A program made the position numbers and the translations under genes. 64,000 nucleotides of DNA from WTFY01 sp965205275 (lineage in GTDB: Bacteria; Pseudomonadota; Gammaproteobacteria; UBA4575): contig OZ242168.1 in assembly GCA_965205275.1 (NCBI GenBank), forward strand, positions 1,612,001 through 1,676,000, written 5' to 3'. Of the stretch, positions 17,992 through 27,579 are shown one piece after another. How positions within the stretch are numbered: position 1 is the first letter of the stretch; every line of letters begins with the position of its first letter. The notes beneath the pieces are model-generated. The model had not been told where the DNA came from and ran no database searches. It saw only the letters and a list, made by a program, of their open reading frames with translations.

Positions 17992-18900
17992 ATGTCAACC
18001 TCCAGTGCCACATCGCTACAGAACCTGATCGCTGATCTGGAGCACTTCTGGAGCGACCAGGGGTGCGTGATCGAACAGCCCTATGACATGGAAATGGGTG
18101 CAGGCTCCTTCCACCCCGGTACCTTCCTGCGTGCAGTCGGCCCCGAACCCTGGCGAGGGGCCTGCCTTCAACCCTGCCGGCGTCCGGCCGACGGTCGTTA
18201 CGGGGACAACCCGAACCGGCTGCAGCGTTACTTCCAGTTTCAGGTCGTCCTGAAACCGGCACCCGATGCCATTCAGGAACTGTACCTCCGGTCCCTGACC
18301 GAACTGGGGATCGACCCGCTGGTACATGATATCCGTTTTGTCGAAGACGACTGGGAGTCGCCCACCCTGGGGGCCTGGGGGCTGGGCTGGGAAGTCTGGC
18401 TGGACGGCATGGAGGTTTCACAGTTTACCTACTTCCAGCAAGTCGGCGGCCTGGACTGCAGGCCGGTCATGGGGGAAATCACCTACGGTGTGGAACGGAT
18501 TGCCATGTACCTGCAAAACGTGGCCAGTGTGTATGATCTCGTATGGACCCGAAGCCACGGGCGCACCATCCGCTACGGGGACCTCTATCACCAGAATGAA
18601 GCCGAGCAGTCCGCATTCAATTTTGAGCATGCCGATACGGATGCCCTGTTCAGTACGTTTGATTCCAGTGAAAAGGAATGCCGGAAACTGGTTGAGCTGG
18701 AGCTGCCGGTCGCCGCCTACGACCATGTACTCAGATGCTCGCATACCTTCAATCTCCTGGACGCCCGCCAGGTGATCTCGGTCACCGAGCGCCAGCAGTA
18801 TATCCTGCGCATCCGCAAGCTGGCGCAGGCGGTGGCCACCGGTTATTTCGCAAGCCGCGAAAAGATGCAATTCCCCCTTCTGGAGGCGTCCCGGTCATGA
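17992..18900 (+). CDS. glyQ: glycyl-tRNA synthetase alpha subunit
   Basis: A 302-residue catalytic subunit of the bacterial alpha2beta2 glycyl-tRNA synthetase. The block MEMGAGSFHPGTFLRAVGPEPW and the motif-2-like RYFQFQVVLKP are typical. The sequence LQPCRRPADGRYGDNPNR shows a cysteine where serine is common. ATG at 17992 (MSTSSATS) gives the family length; the longer open frame to 17944 covers the promoter hairpin. It overlaps glyS by four bases (ATGA). Confidence 0.97.
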   Translation: MSTSSATSLQNLIADLEHFWSDQGCVIEQPYDMEMGAGSFHPGTFLRAVGPEPWRGACLQPCRRPADGRYGDNPNRLQRYFQFQVVLKPAPDAIQELYLRSLTELGIDPLVHDIRFVEDDWESPTLGAWGLGWEVWLDGMEVSQFTYFQQVGGLDCRPVMGEITYGVERIAMYLQNVASVYDLVWTRSHGRTIRYGDLYHQNEAEQSAFNFEHADTDALFSTFDSSEKECRKLVELELPVAAYDHVLRCSHTFNLLDARQVISVTERQQYILRIRKLAQAVATGYFASREKMQFPLLEASRS

Positions 18901-20972
18901 CCGGAAAAGAAGACCTGCTGGTCGAACTCGGAACCGAAGACCTGCCCGCCAGGCTTTTGCTCGATAAGGCGAGCGAGCTGGGCGAGGTCCTGTGCGAGCA
19001 GCTCACAGGCGCAGGGCTGTCGTTTGGCAGGCACCGGGTATTCTGCACACCGCGGCGCCTGGCCGTCCTGCTGGAGCACCTGGACACCTGTCAGCCGGAT
19101 CGGCTGGTCGAACGCAAGGGGCCTGCAAAAGCCATCGCCTTTGACCGGGAAGGCAAGCCGACGGCGGCGGCCACCGGGTTTGCACGCTCCTGTGCAACCG
19201 AAGTGGATCAGCTGCATATCGAGACGGGCGCGGGCGAGCCCAGGCTCGTGTTTCGTGAACACCAGGCGGGGCTGGAGACCCGGGCGCTTTTGCCCGACCT
19301 GCTGGAACATACCTTCAGCAAACTGACGGTCCGCAAACGCATGCGCTGGAACGAGACCGGCGGTGAATTCATTCGCCCGGTGCGCTGGCTGGTGGTGCTG
19401 TTCGGCACCGAGACGGTCCCGGTACGGGCATTCGGCCAGACCAGTGACCGCATAACCTATGGGCACCGGTTTCACAGCCCGGAGGCTATCCGGCTGACAC
19501 GGCCCGGCGAATACGCCGGGGCACTGGAAACCCGCGGGCAGGTCCTGGCCGATTTTACCGCCCGCCAGGAGGTGATACGCGAACAGGTCGATAGGCTTGC
19601 CGCAAGCGTGGAGGCCAGGCCGGTCTATACCCAAGCGCTGCTGGATGAAATCACCGGCCTGGTGGAGTGGCCATGTGCCCTGCTGGGTGAGTTCGATACG
19701 CGATTTCTGGACGTTCCCAGGGAAGTGCTCGTCATCACCATGCAGGACAAGCAGAAATACATCCCCCTGGTGAACCGGAACGGCGAAGTGCTCGCGCGAT
19801 TCATCCTGGTCAGCAATATCGACAGCACGGCCCCGGAACAGGTCCGGCAGGGGAATGAAAAAGTGATCGTGCCGCGCTTCGAGGATGCCGGTTTTTTCTG
19901 GCAACGCGACCTGAGCCGGACCCTGGAGTCCAGGCTGGACAAGCTGAAAGACGTGGTATACGAAAAGGAGCTGGGGAGTGTGTACGACAAGACCCTGCGT
20001 ATCTGCCAGCTTGCCGGGATAATCAGCGGGGAGGCCGGGGCCGACCCGGACCTTTGTCAACGCGCGGCCCGGCTGGGCAAATGCGATCTGGTAACGGAAA
20101 TTGTGGGGGAACTCCCCGAACTGCAGGGCATTGCAGGCCGGTATCTGGCCCTGCATGACGGTGAGGACGGACAGGTCGCACAGGCCATCGAAGAACAGTA
20201 TCTGCCGCGCCAGGCAGGGGATGCGTTACCGGAAAGTGCGCCCGGAAAGGTGCTGGCCATCGCCGAGCGGCTGGACACCCTGGTCGGTATTTTTGCGATC
20301 GGGAAAAAACCGACGGGCCTGAAAGACCCCTATGGGCTGCGCCGTGCCTCACTGGCGGTGTTGCGTATCCTGATCGAAACGGGACTGGACCTCGATTTGC
20401 ACGCCAGCCTGAACCGGGCGACCGGTCTTTTTCCGAAAGGCCTGTGCGCAGACGGTGTGGCCGATGAAGTGTTCGAGTACATGATCAAGCGCCTGCGCGC
20501 CTATTTTTCCGCCCAGGAGATCGCCCCCGACATCATCGACTCCGTACTGGCCAACCGTCCGGCCTGTCCGAACGACACGGCGGCCCGCATTGAAGCCGTG
20601 CGCAGTTTTCGAAAACAGCCCGAGGCGACCCGTCTTGCCGCGGCAAACAAGCGCATCCGGAATATTCTCAAGAAGACCGGATCCGGTAAAACCGGACCGG
20701 TCAGAACGGAATTGTTCCGGGAAGAGGCAGAAAACACCCTGCACTCGGCCATCGAGGAGTTGTCCGGTGAGGTCGAGAATCTTTTTCACCGGCGCGACTA
20801 TGCACAGGCATTGAGCCGGCTTGCAGACCTGCGACAACCGATTGATTCATTTTTTGATCATGTTATGGTCATGGATGATAATGAACAACTCAAGACCAAC
20901 CGGATTGCCCTGCTCGCAAGAATTGATGCCCTGTTCATGCACGTGGCCGATTTCTCAAGACTTCAATCCTGA
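18897..20972 (+). CDS. glyS: glycyl-tRNA synthetase beta subunit
   Basis: A 691-residue subunit that binds tRNA-Gly and is needed for charging. The N-terminus LLVELGTEDLPARLL is the family signature, followed by B3/B4-like and HD-like regions and the C-terminal anticodon-binding domain. The start at 18897 overlaps the glyQ stop and gives the usual length of about 690. gmhB follows after 11 bases. Confidence 0.97.
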   Translation: MTGKEDLLVELGTEDLPARLLLDKASELGEVLCEQLTGAGLSFGRHRVFCTPRRLAVLLEHLDTCQPDRLVERKGPAKAIAFDREGKPTAAATGFARSCATEVDQLHIETGAGEPRLVFREHQAGLETRALLPDLLEHTFSKLTVRKRMRWNETGGEFIRPVRWLVVLFGTETVPVRAFGQTSDRITYGHRFHSPEAIRLTRPGEYAGALETRGQVLADFTARQEVIREQVDRLAASVEARPVYTQALLDEITGLVEWPCALLGEFDTRFLDVPREVLVITMQDKQKYIPLVNRNGEVLARFILVSNIDSTAPEQVRQGNEKVIVPRFEDAGFFWQRDLSRTLESRLDKLKDVVYEKELGSVYDKTLRICQLAGIISGEAGADPDLCQRAARLGKCDLVTEIVGELPELQGIAGRYLALHDGEDGQVAQAIEEQYLPRQAGDALPESAPGKVLAIAERLDTLVGIFAIGKKPTGLKDPYGLRRASLAVLRILIETGLDLDLHASLNRATGLFPKGLCADGVADEVFEYMIKRLRAYFSAQEIAPDIIDSVLANRPACPNDTAARIEAVRSFRKQPEATRLAAANKRIRNILKKTGSGKTGPVRTELFREEAENTLHSAIEELSGEVENLFHRRDYAQALSRLADLRQPIDSFFDHVMVMDDNEQLKTNRIALLARIDALFMHVADFSRLQS

Positions 20973-20983
20973 CCCGCCTGCCG

Positions 20984-21526
20984 ATGAATAAACTGAAAGC
21001 TGTCGTTCTGGACCGTGACGGAGTCATCAATGAGGACTCGGATGAATTCATAAAATCTCCGGAGGAGTGGGTTGCAATCGAAGGCAGCCTTGAAGCCATC
21101 GCCCGGCTGAATCATGCAAATGTCAAGGTCTTCATCGCTTCGAACCAGTCGGGTATCGGACGCAAACTCCTTGGTTACGACACCCTGAACGAGATTCACC
21201 TGAAAATGCTGTCCGAGCTTGCCCGGTATGGCGGACACATGAATGGAATATTCATCTGTCCGGACCTGGAAGGCGAATGCCGGAAACCGAATCCGGGGAT
21301 GCTGGTAGACATCGAACAACGGACCGGCCTGTCCCTGGACGGAGCCCCCCTGATCGGCGACTCCCTGCGCGATGTCCAGGCCGCCACGGCGTATGGCCTG
21401 CAGCCGATTCTGGTACGCACCGGCAACGGTTCCGTCACTTCACGAAGCAAGCAGTTGCCGCACGATATTCTTGTCTTTGAGAACCTTGCAGAGGCGGTGG
21501 ATTTGCTGCTCAGCGCCGAGAGATGA
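20984..21526 (+). CDS. gmhB: D-glycero-beta-D-manno-heptose-1,7-bisphosphate 7-phosphatase
   Basis: A 180-residue HAD phosphatase for ADP-heptose synthesis of the LPS inner core. Motifs are DRDGVIN (nucleophile Asp), SNQSGIGRK, CRKPNPGM and GDSLRD. The zinc-binding loop is short: only one cysteine of a CP pair and the CRKP cysteine remain (ICPDLEGECRKP), whereas E. coli GmhB has CPH and CxC elements over a longer loop. It follows glyS closely, a common arrangement. Confidence 0.9.
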   Translation: MNKLKAVVLDRDGVINEDSDEFIKSPEEWVAIEGSLEAIARLNHANVKVFIASNQSGIGRKLLGYDTLNEIHLKMLSELARYGGHMNGIFICPDLEGECRKPNPGMLVDIEQRTGLSLDGAPLIGDSLRDVQAATAYGLQPILVRTGNGSVTSRSKQLPHDILVFENLAEAVDLLLSAER

Positions 21527-21584
21527 CCTGAACCGCCCGGCTTGGTCGGGCCAGGATGGCAAATCGTCCCGCAAACCCGGGACC

Positions 21585-22610
21585 CTACGGGCAGGGATTG
21601 GGCTGGCGGCAGTGAAGCTGCCCGATTTTTTCCAGAACCTCCTCTGAAAGAACCTGGTCAATGCTTTCGATATCCTCGCCCAGCTGTTCCAGACCGGTCG
21701 CACCGATAATGGTGGCCGCCACAAAGGGCCGGGAATTCACAAACGCCAGGGCCATCTGGGCCGGGGTATATCCGTATTGCCGGGCCAGTTCAGCATAGGC
21801 CCGCGTGGCTGCGACAGCCTGATCATTGCTGTAGCGATCGAAGTGCGGAAATCTGGACAGGCGCGCATCACCGGGTGCGTCACCGTGCAGGTATTTGCCC
21901 GTGAGCACACCAAAACCCAGAGGGGAATAGGCCAGCAGGCCGATGTTTTCCCGGTGAGAGATTTCAGCCAGCCCGATTTCATACGTCCGGTTCAACAGGC
22001 TGTACGGATTCTGCACGCTGACCACGCCGGGCCATGCCCGGGTGCTGGCAAGCGACTGATACTGCATGACGCCCCACGGGGTTTCATTGCTGACACCGAT
22101 ATACCGGACTTTCCCCTGCTCCACGGCCCGGACCAGACCGGCATACGTGTCCTCGATCGGGGTCGCCGGTTCACCGGAGCCGTACCGGTAACCGAGTTTG
22201 CCGAAGAAATTGGTATCGCGTGCCGGCCAGTGCACCTGGTACAGGTCAATGTAGTCCGTCTGCAGGCGCTTCAGACTGGCCTCCAGCGCCGCACCGATGT
22301 GTTCCGGTGTGAGCTGCGGCCCATTGCGCGAAGTGTCCGGCCCGGAAACCTTGGAGGCTACAATGACCTCATTCCGCCGACCGGTTTTCCTGAACCAGGT
22401 ACCGATATACTGCTCGGTACGGCCTTGCGTGGCCTGGCGCACCGGAACCGGGTACATTTCTGCGGTATCGATAAAGTTCACACCCCGGGAACAGGCATAC
22501 TCCAGCTGGGCATGCGCTTCCCCTTCGGTATTCTGCTCCCCGAAGGTCATGGTGCCCAGACAGACCCTGCTGACGTTCAGGTCGGAATTACCCAGTTGAC
22601 CATACTGCAT
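21585..22610 (-). CDS. tas: aldo/keto reductase, Tas-like
   Basis: A 341-residue NADPH-dependent TIM-barrel oxidoreductase. The tetrad is visible: Asp and Tyr in FIDTAEMYP, Lys in ASKVSG, His in QVHWP. C-terminal cofactor residues lie in IIGATGLEQL. The loops DTNFFG and GVSNETPWGV match the Tas subgroup of E. coli, whose physiological substrate is unknown. It follows the FIST gene on the same strand after 5 bases. Confidence 0.88.
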   Translation of the reverse strand: MQYGQLGNSDLNVSRVCLGTMTFGEQNTEGEAHAQLEYACSRGVNFIDTAEMYPVPVRQATQGRTEQYIGTWFRKTGRRNEVIVASKVSGPDTSRNGPQLTPEHIGAALEASLKRLQTDYIDLYQVHWPARDTNFFGKLGYRYGSGEPATPIEDTYAGLVRAVEQGKVRYIGVSNETPWGVMQYQSLASTRAWPGVVSVQNPYSLLNRTYEIGLAEISHRENIGLLAYSPLGFGVLTGKYLHGDAPGDARLSRFPHFDRYSNDQAVAATRAYAELARQYGYTPAQMALAFVNSRPFVAATIIGATGLEQLGEDIESIDQVLSEEVLEKIGQLHCRQPNPCP

Positions 22611-22615
22611 AATAC

Positions 22616-23737
22616 TCAGGCGAACAGTGTGAGGACACCGGTATACCCGTAAAGCCGGTTATGAAAAATTTCCCCGTTGGCAAAAAACCCGACCAGCGGG
22701 AAATCTCCCAGCGTATCGCGGATCATTTTAAGCTCCTCGGAATTCTCGCCAAACTGGTAGCGCCCCCTCCCCAGGCACGTGTAGTACACGCCCCCGCGAG
22801 GCCGGTCCTGCAGGCGTGACTTCATGCTCTCCAGCATGCGCAACATGTCCTGCCTCGCGCTGTTTCCGTCACGCCGGCACACCATGAATTTGCTGCCTTC
22901 GTACAGATAGTCCCCCACTGCGATCATTTTTTCATTTTCATCGATCCCGATGATGTTGCGGACCAGATAGTCGCCCGTATCCGAGTATTCGATCGGCAGG
23001 CCGGCAAAAATGTAGCCTGAAATTTTATTCAGGTCCTTGGCCAGCACCTCCCCGATATCCTCGCAAAATACGTCCAGGGCGGGACGGTGGTCAAGTTCAA
23101 TCAGTATATTGCGTTCGGCTTTCGTAATGACATGCTGCGCATCCAGCGGGGTGCACCCCTGCGTGTGCCCCACGACCGTACTGACCTGCGGAGAGAAAAA
23201 AATACCGGATACACTTCCTTTGATCACCTCCCTTGCAATCTGGTAGTTTTCGGAACCGGACGACGTCAGGCCGCCGACCAGATACGCCGTGGGAACGGCA
23301 TCGGAAATCTTTTCGATCAACCCCGGGGTCGCCGGATTGCTGGGGTCTCCGTGGATAATTCCGACATGGGGCAATTCTTCCTTGCAGTAGCTTGAGACCT
23401 GTTCAAGAAGTTGCTCCTCATTCAGGTCGCTCGCACCGATGATTGCAAAATCATGGTCTTCGATATCCGCAAGCATGACCACCAGTGCGGCTTCGTCGTA
23501 ATATTCACACCCGGTACTGCAAAGCCCGATGCCGACCGTCCCGACCCAGTCCTGGATACCCGTTTCCTGCTTGAATCGACCCACAATATTTTCCAGGTCG
23601 TTAGAGAGGCTGTCACTGGCATACAGAAAACCCAGTCGAAACCTTCCCCGCACATCGCCGAGCTGGCGCAGGCAATCGTTGACCAGTTCACGCGAAGACC
23701 TGCCGGATGCGGTTGCAAATTGAAAGGGTTCAGCCAT
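22616..23737 (-). CDS. FIST-domain sensor protein
   Basis: A 373-residue protein with FIST_N (about 10-220; VGTVGIGLCSTGCEYYDE, GGLTSSGSE) and FIST_C (about 225-370; ending GFFANGEIFHNRLYGYTGVLTLFA). FIST proteins are thought to sense small ligands, perhaps amino acids, and often accompany signalling genes. No signal peptide or output domain is seen. Its only close neighbour is the tas-like reductase. Confidence 0.88.
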   Translation of the reverse strand: MAEPFQFATASGRSSRELVNDCLRQLGDVRGRFRLGFLYASDSLSNDLENIVGRFKQETGIQDWVGTVGIGLCSTGCEYYDEAALVVMLADIEDHDFAIIGASDLNEEQLLEQVSSYCKEELPHVGIIHGDPSNPATPGLIEKISDAVPTAYLVGGLTSSGSENYQIAREVIKGSVSGIFFSPQVSTVVGHTQGCTPLDAQHVITKAERNILIELDHRPALDVFCEDIGEVLAKDLNKISGYIFAGLPIEYSDTGDYLVRNIIGIDENEKMIAVGDYLYEGSKFMVCRRDGNSARQDMLRMLESMKSRLQDRPRGGVYYTCLGRGRYQFGENSEELKMIRDTLGDFPLVGFFANGEIFHNRLYGYTGVLTLFA

Positions 23738-24124
23738 GTGCCGGGCAGGGAGTCGGCGGATCTGGGAAATCCGTTACGGCAATACTTGTAGGGTGTGCAA
23801 ACATGGCTTCCTGATTTTTATTGTAACGCGCCCGATACCCGATTTTACATCTTAATCTTAATTTAGTGCCTATATTTCCGTATAATCCTATTGCCGGTTT
23901 CCCGATGCGAAATGAAATGCATGATCCGCTGTAGCGGGGTAATGGCCCGACTGCCCCAGGGGTCGGCTGTGATTGCACGTTATACCCGAGTCCATCGGAT
24001 CAGGGTATCGGATCGCTGCATGGAACCTGCGGGATGACCCTGTCCTTGAGACAGGATACCCGGCATCCGTACGCGCGCGTTGTGGCATACTGAAAGGACT
24101 GATCAGCTTGACCAGGAGAACCTG
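23738..24124. other. divergent intergenic region FIST/SulP
   Basis: About 390 bases with no supported gene. A TATAAT at 23881-23886 with a weak -35 (TTAATT) faces the SulP gene. Near 24040 a short hairpin (CCTGTC/GACAGG) is present. Nothing else stands out. Confidence 0.4.
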
Positions 24125-25924
24125 TTGATCTCAGCACGGCAATATACACACGAATTCATCGGTCGATTCATCCCCTACCTGAACTGGATCCGGGAGCTGA
24201 AAGACCCGTCCGTGATACGGAAAGACTGCGTGGCCGGGCTGACGGTCGCGCTGGTACTGATCCCCCAGTCGATGGCCTATGCACAGCTTGCTGGCCTGCC
24301 CGCCTACTACGGTCTGTATGCGTCCTTTCTACCGGTAATCGTTGGATCGGTGTTCGGGTCCTCACGCCAGTTGCAGACCGGACCGGTTGCCGTGGTCTCA
24401 CTGATGACGGCCGCGGCCCTGGAGCCGCTGGCTGCCAGCAATCCCGAAGGATTCCTGGTGTATGCAGCCATTCTTGCCATCATTGTGGGCATTTTCCAGA
24501 TGTCGCTCGGCCTGTTGCGGCTCGGCGTGCTGGTGGAGTTTTTATCCCATCCCGTCGTCATCGGCTTTACCAATGCGGCCGCAATCATTATCGGGGCCTC
24601 ACAGTTGTCCAAGCTGTTCGGCGTAACCGCTGAAACCGGTCATCACTTTTATGTCACGATCTGGAACGTACTGGTCGAGGCCTCCCAGCATACGCATTTT
24701 CCAACACTTGCCATGGGCATCCTGGCCCTGGTTCTCATTTTCGGGCTGAAACGTTACGCACCGAAAGTCCCCGGTGTGCTGATCGCCGTGGTCGTAACCA
24801 GTATCCTTTCCTTGCTGATTGGCTATGAAGGTCTTGGCGGGAAGGTCGTGGGACAGGTGCCGGCAGGCCTGCCGGTCCTGTCCCTGCCCACTTTTGATAT
24901 CGCCGTCGCAGCGAGCCTGATCGGCAAGGCCGTCGTCATTGCGGTGGTCGGATATATGGAGGCTATTTCCGTTGCAAAAGCCATTGCGGTACAAACCCGC
25001 CAGCGCATCGATGCCAACCAGGGTCTGGTCGGACAGGGTCTGGCAAACATTGTCTCAGGTCTGTCCGGGGCGTATCCGGTTGCCGGATCTTTTTCACGCT
25101 CGGCAGTGAACATGTCCGCCGGGGCCAAGACGGGGTTCGCTGCGGTGGTGACCGGAGTTATTGTTGCGGCTTCGTTGATCCTGCTGCATTTCGCCCAGTA
25201 TCTGTATTACCTGCCCCAGGCCACCCTGGCTGCCGTGATCATCTCGGCGGTCATCAATCTGGTACGGATCAAGCAGATCAAGTACGCCATGCGCGTACAC
25301 ACCCATGACGGGGTCATTGCCATCCTGACTTTTGTCCTGACACTGGTGCTGGCCCCGCATCTTGAGCAAAGCATTTTCATAGGGGTACTGCTGTCACTGG
25401 GCCTGTTCATGTACCGGACCATGCACCCCCACATTTCGGTGTTGTCGCGTCATTCCGACGGCTCGCTGCGTGATGCGCAGGCGAACATCCTCAAGACCTG
25501 CCCCAAGATATCCGTGTTGCGGTTTGAAGGCCCGTTATTTTTTGCAAGTGCCATGTACTTTGAGGAAAAGGTCCTCGAGCGCGTGGCATCGAAACCGGAC
25601 CTCAAGTTCATCATCATCGATGCCGAGGCCATTACGGAAATCGATGCAAGCGGAGAGGACATGCTCCATCAACTCTCGCTGCGCCTGGTGGCCCTGGATA
25701 TCCGGCTGGTGTTCGCCCGGACCAAGCGTCAGGTCATGGACGTATTCGTGCGTACCGGCTTTGCCGGGACCGAATGGCTGGATCACTTCTATCGCTCGGA
25801 TGAGCGCGCACTGGAGTTTGCCTGGAAGAACATCGCGCACTGCGGAGAAGAAGCCTGCCCCCTTGCCACCCAACAGGAGTGCCCGGCACGGCGGCTGAGC
25901 GCCGACAAGCCGTTGCACACCTAA
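24125..25924 (+). CDS. SulP family anion transporter
   Basis: A 599-residue inner-membrane transporter with 10-14 helices starting at VALVLIPQSMAYAQLAGLPAYYGLYASF, the SulP signature, and a C-terminal STAS domain (about 450-560, IDASGEDMLHQL). The family carries sulfate, bicarbonate or other anions, and the substrate cannot be read here. The start is TTG at 24125 with AGGAG at about -11; a longer TTG at 24080 in frame lacks such a site. The stop overlaps the end of the opposing trmB gene by four bases. Confidence 0.93.
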   Translation: MISARQYTHEFIGRFIPYLNWIRELKDPSVIRKDCVAGLTVALVLIPQSMAYAQLAGLPAYYGLYASFLPVIVGSVFGSSRQLQTGPVAVVSLMTAAALEPLAASNPEGFLVYAAILAIIVGIFQMSLGLLRLGVLVEFLSHPVVIGFTNAAAIIIGASQLSKLFGVTAETGHHFYVTIWNVLVEASQHTHFPTLAMGILALVLIFGLKRYAPKVPGVLIAVVVTSILSLLIGYEGLGGKVVGQVPAGLPVLSLPTFDIAVAASLIGKAVVIAVVGYMEAISVAKAIAVQTRQRIDANQGLVGQGLANIVSGLSGAYPVAGSFSRSAVNMSAGAKTGFAAVVTGVIVAASLILLHFAQYLYYLPQATLAAVIISAVINLVRIKQIKYAMRVHTHDGVIAILTFVLTLVLAPHLEQSIFIGVLLSLGLFMYRTMHPHISVLSRHSDGSLRDAQANILKTCPKISVLRFEGPLFFASAMYFEEKVLERVASKPDLKFIIIDAEAITEIDASGEDMLHQLSLRLVALDIRLVFARTKRQVMDVFVRTGFAGTEWLDHFYRSDERALEFAWKNIAHCGEEACPLATQQECPARRLSADKPLHT

Positions 25925-26592
25925 CGGGTCTTCCGGTACACCCGGGAAAATACCCGGTGACCCAGCTTTTTACCGCGGCGCTCAAACTTCGTTTGCGGCC
26001 GTTGTCCGATCAGCGCAGAATCCCCGACTTTTTCGAACGCCCCGCACTGGCCCAGTACCGCCCGGATATGATCGGCGTACGGCTGCCAGTCGGTCGCGAG
26101 GTTCAGCTCCCCCCGGCTTTCGAGCCGGTCGGCAACGAGCTGTACGAATTCGGTCTGGATCAGGCGCCTTTTATGGTGGCGTCGCTTGGGCCAGGGGTCC
26201 GGAAACCAGATCAGTACCGCGTCCAGACTCCCTGGCGCAATGTATTCGCGCAGTACGGTCACCACATCCAGGTTCATCACGCGAACGTTTCTGAGCCGGT
26301 GCTCGGCTATTCTTCTCAGCAGGGACCCCACGCCAGGCCGGTAGACTTCGACACCGAGAAAATTCAGATGCGGATACCGCCGGCCCAGCCAGGCCAGCGC
26401 TTCACCGTTGCCGAATCCGATGTCCAGCACCACCGGTTGCTCCTCGGCAAACCGGTTCCGCACATCCAGTCCTGCGTTTTCAGGATCCACCCCGTACAGC
26501 GGCCAATGGTGTTCAAATGCGGCCTGCTGGCCTTTCGTAAAGCGGCCTTCATGAAGCACGTAGCTGCGAATGGTAGACAGGGGTTTTTGCAA
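25921..26592 (-). CDS. trmB: tRNA (guanine-N7-)-methyltransferase
   Basis: A 223-residue SAM methyltransferase that makes m7G46 in tRNA. The SAM motif is LDIGFGNGEAL, the catalytic region FPDPWPKRRHHKRR, and the C-terminal TDWQPYADH. The start is TTG at 26592, because homology (IRSYV, GRFTKGQ) begins right after it. It follows thiG after 14 bases, a common pairing. Confidence 0.94.
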   Translation of the reverse strand: MQKPLSTIRSYVLHEGRFTKGQQAAFEHHWPLYGVDPENAGLDVRNRFAEEQPVVLDIGFGNGEALAWLGRRYPHLNFLGVEVYRPGVGSLLRRIAEHRLRNVRVMNLDVVTVLREYIAPGSLDAVLIWFPDPWPKRRHHKRRLIQTEFVQLVADRLESRGELNLATDWQPYADHIRAVLGQCGAFEKVGDSALIGQRPQTKFERRGKKLGHRVFSRVYRKTR

Positions 26593-26606
26593 CAGCGGAA
26601 CCGTGC

Positions 26607-27422
26607 CTAGACGATGGCGTTCTCCGCGGGGGAGGAGGCCGATGCGTGGCGCCGCTTTGGCATGCGACCGGCAAGAAAGGCCATACGGCCTGCCAGAACC
26701 GCATGCCGCATGGATGCGGCCATCAACACCGGGTCCCTCGCCATGGCAATGGCCGTATTCATGAGCACCCCGTCACAACCCAGTTCCATTGCGACCGCCG
26801 CGTCCGATGCGGTGCCGACCCCCGCATCCACCAGAATGGGGACGCGGGCGTTCTCGACGATGTCCAGAATGTTGCCCGGGTTGCGTACGCCGAGCCCTGA
26901 GCCGATGGGGGCGGCCAGCGGCATCACCGCCACACACCCCATCTCTTCGAGTTGCCGGGCCACTACCGGGTCATCATTGGTATACACCATCACCTGAAAA
27001 TCTTCCTTGATCAGGGTGGTGGCAGCATCGAGGGTCTCGACGACATCTGGATACAGGGTTTTCTCATCGCCCAGTACCTCAAGCTTGACCAGCGCGTGTC
27101 CGTCCAGCAGTTCACGCGCCAGACGACAGGTGCGAACGGCATCCTCGGCACTGTAGCACCCGGCGGTATTGGGCAGGATCGTGAATTCGTCCGGTGAGAT
27201 GACGTCCAGCAGGTTGGGGGCATTTTTTTCCTGGCCGATATTGGTCCTTCGAATCGCAACCGTTACGATTTCCGCACCACTCGCGACGATGGCGGCATGC
27301 GTCTGCTGGGCATCCTTGTACTTTCCGGTACCGACCAGCAAGCGCGAGCGGTAGGCCTTCCCGGCCACGACGAGCACATCGGGGTCATCATCCATGGTAT
27401 CTGGAGAGGGAACTGCAGTCAT
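26607..27422 (-). CDS. thiG: thiazole synthase
   Basis: A 271-residue TIM-barrel enzyme that makes the thiazole phosphate of thiamine from DXP, dehydroglycine and ThiS thiocarboxylate. Blocks are RLLVGTGKYKD, the Schiff-base lysine in LVKLEVLGDEKTL, and MPLAAPIGSGLGVRNP. The start overlaps the stop of the extended exonuclease frame by four bases; an alternative ATG is at 27395. Works with thiS and thiO in this window; the other thiamine genes are elsewhere. Confidence 0.95.
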   Translation of the reverse strand: MTAVPSPDTMDDDPDVLVVAGKAYRSRLLVGTGKYKDAQQTHAAIVASGAEIVTVAIRRTNIGQEKNAPNLLDVISPDEFTILPNTAGCYSAEDAVRTCRLARELLDGHALVKLEVLGDEKTLYPDVVETLDAATTLIKEDFQVMVYTNDDPVVARQLEEMGCVAVMPLAAPIGSGLGVRNPGNILDIVENARVPILVDAGVGTASDAAVAMELGCDGVLMNTAIAMARDPVLMAASMRHAVLAGRMAFLAGRMPKRRHASASSPAENAIV

Positions 27423-27579
27423 GCGCGTATCGGTACGTTGCCTGGTTGATCATTGCTTACGGAGTTACGGTCCAGTATACCATTGCTGTCTGGACCGGGT
27501 CCGGGACAGGCCGCATGAGCGCCGGTACAGCGGGTGCGCCCGGGGACCCGATCCCTGCGGTTGCCGGTGCCCTCCGGGA

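Noticed and set aside
18843..20156. A 437-codon minus-strand frame opposite glyS
   Set aside because: It lies wholly antisense to glyS, has no recognisable domain and reflects codon bias of the real gene.
21777..22652. A 291-codon plus-strand frame opposite the Tas-like gene
   Set aside because: Antisense to a gene with clear catalytic motifs; no start signal or family.
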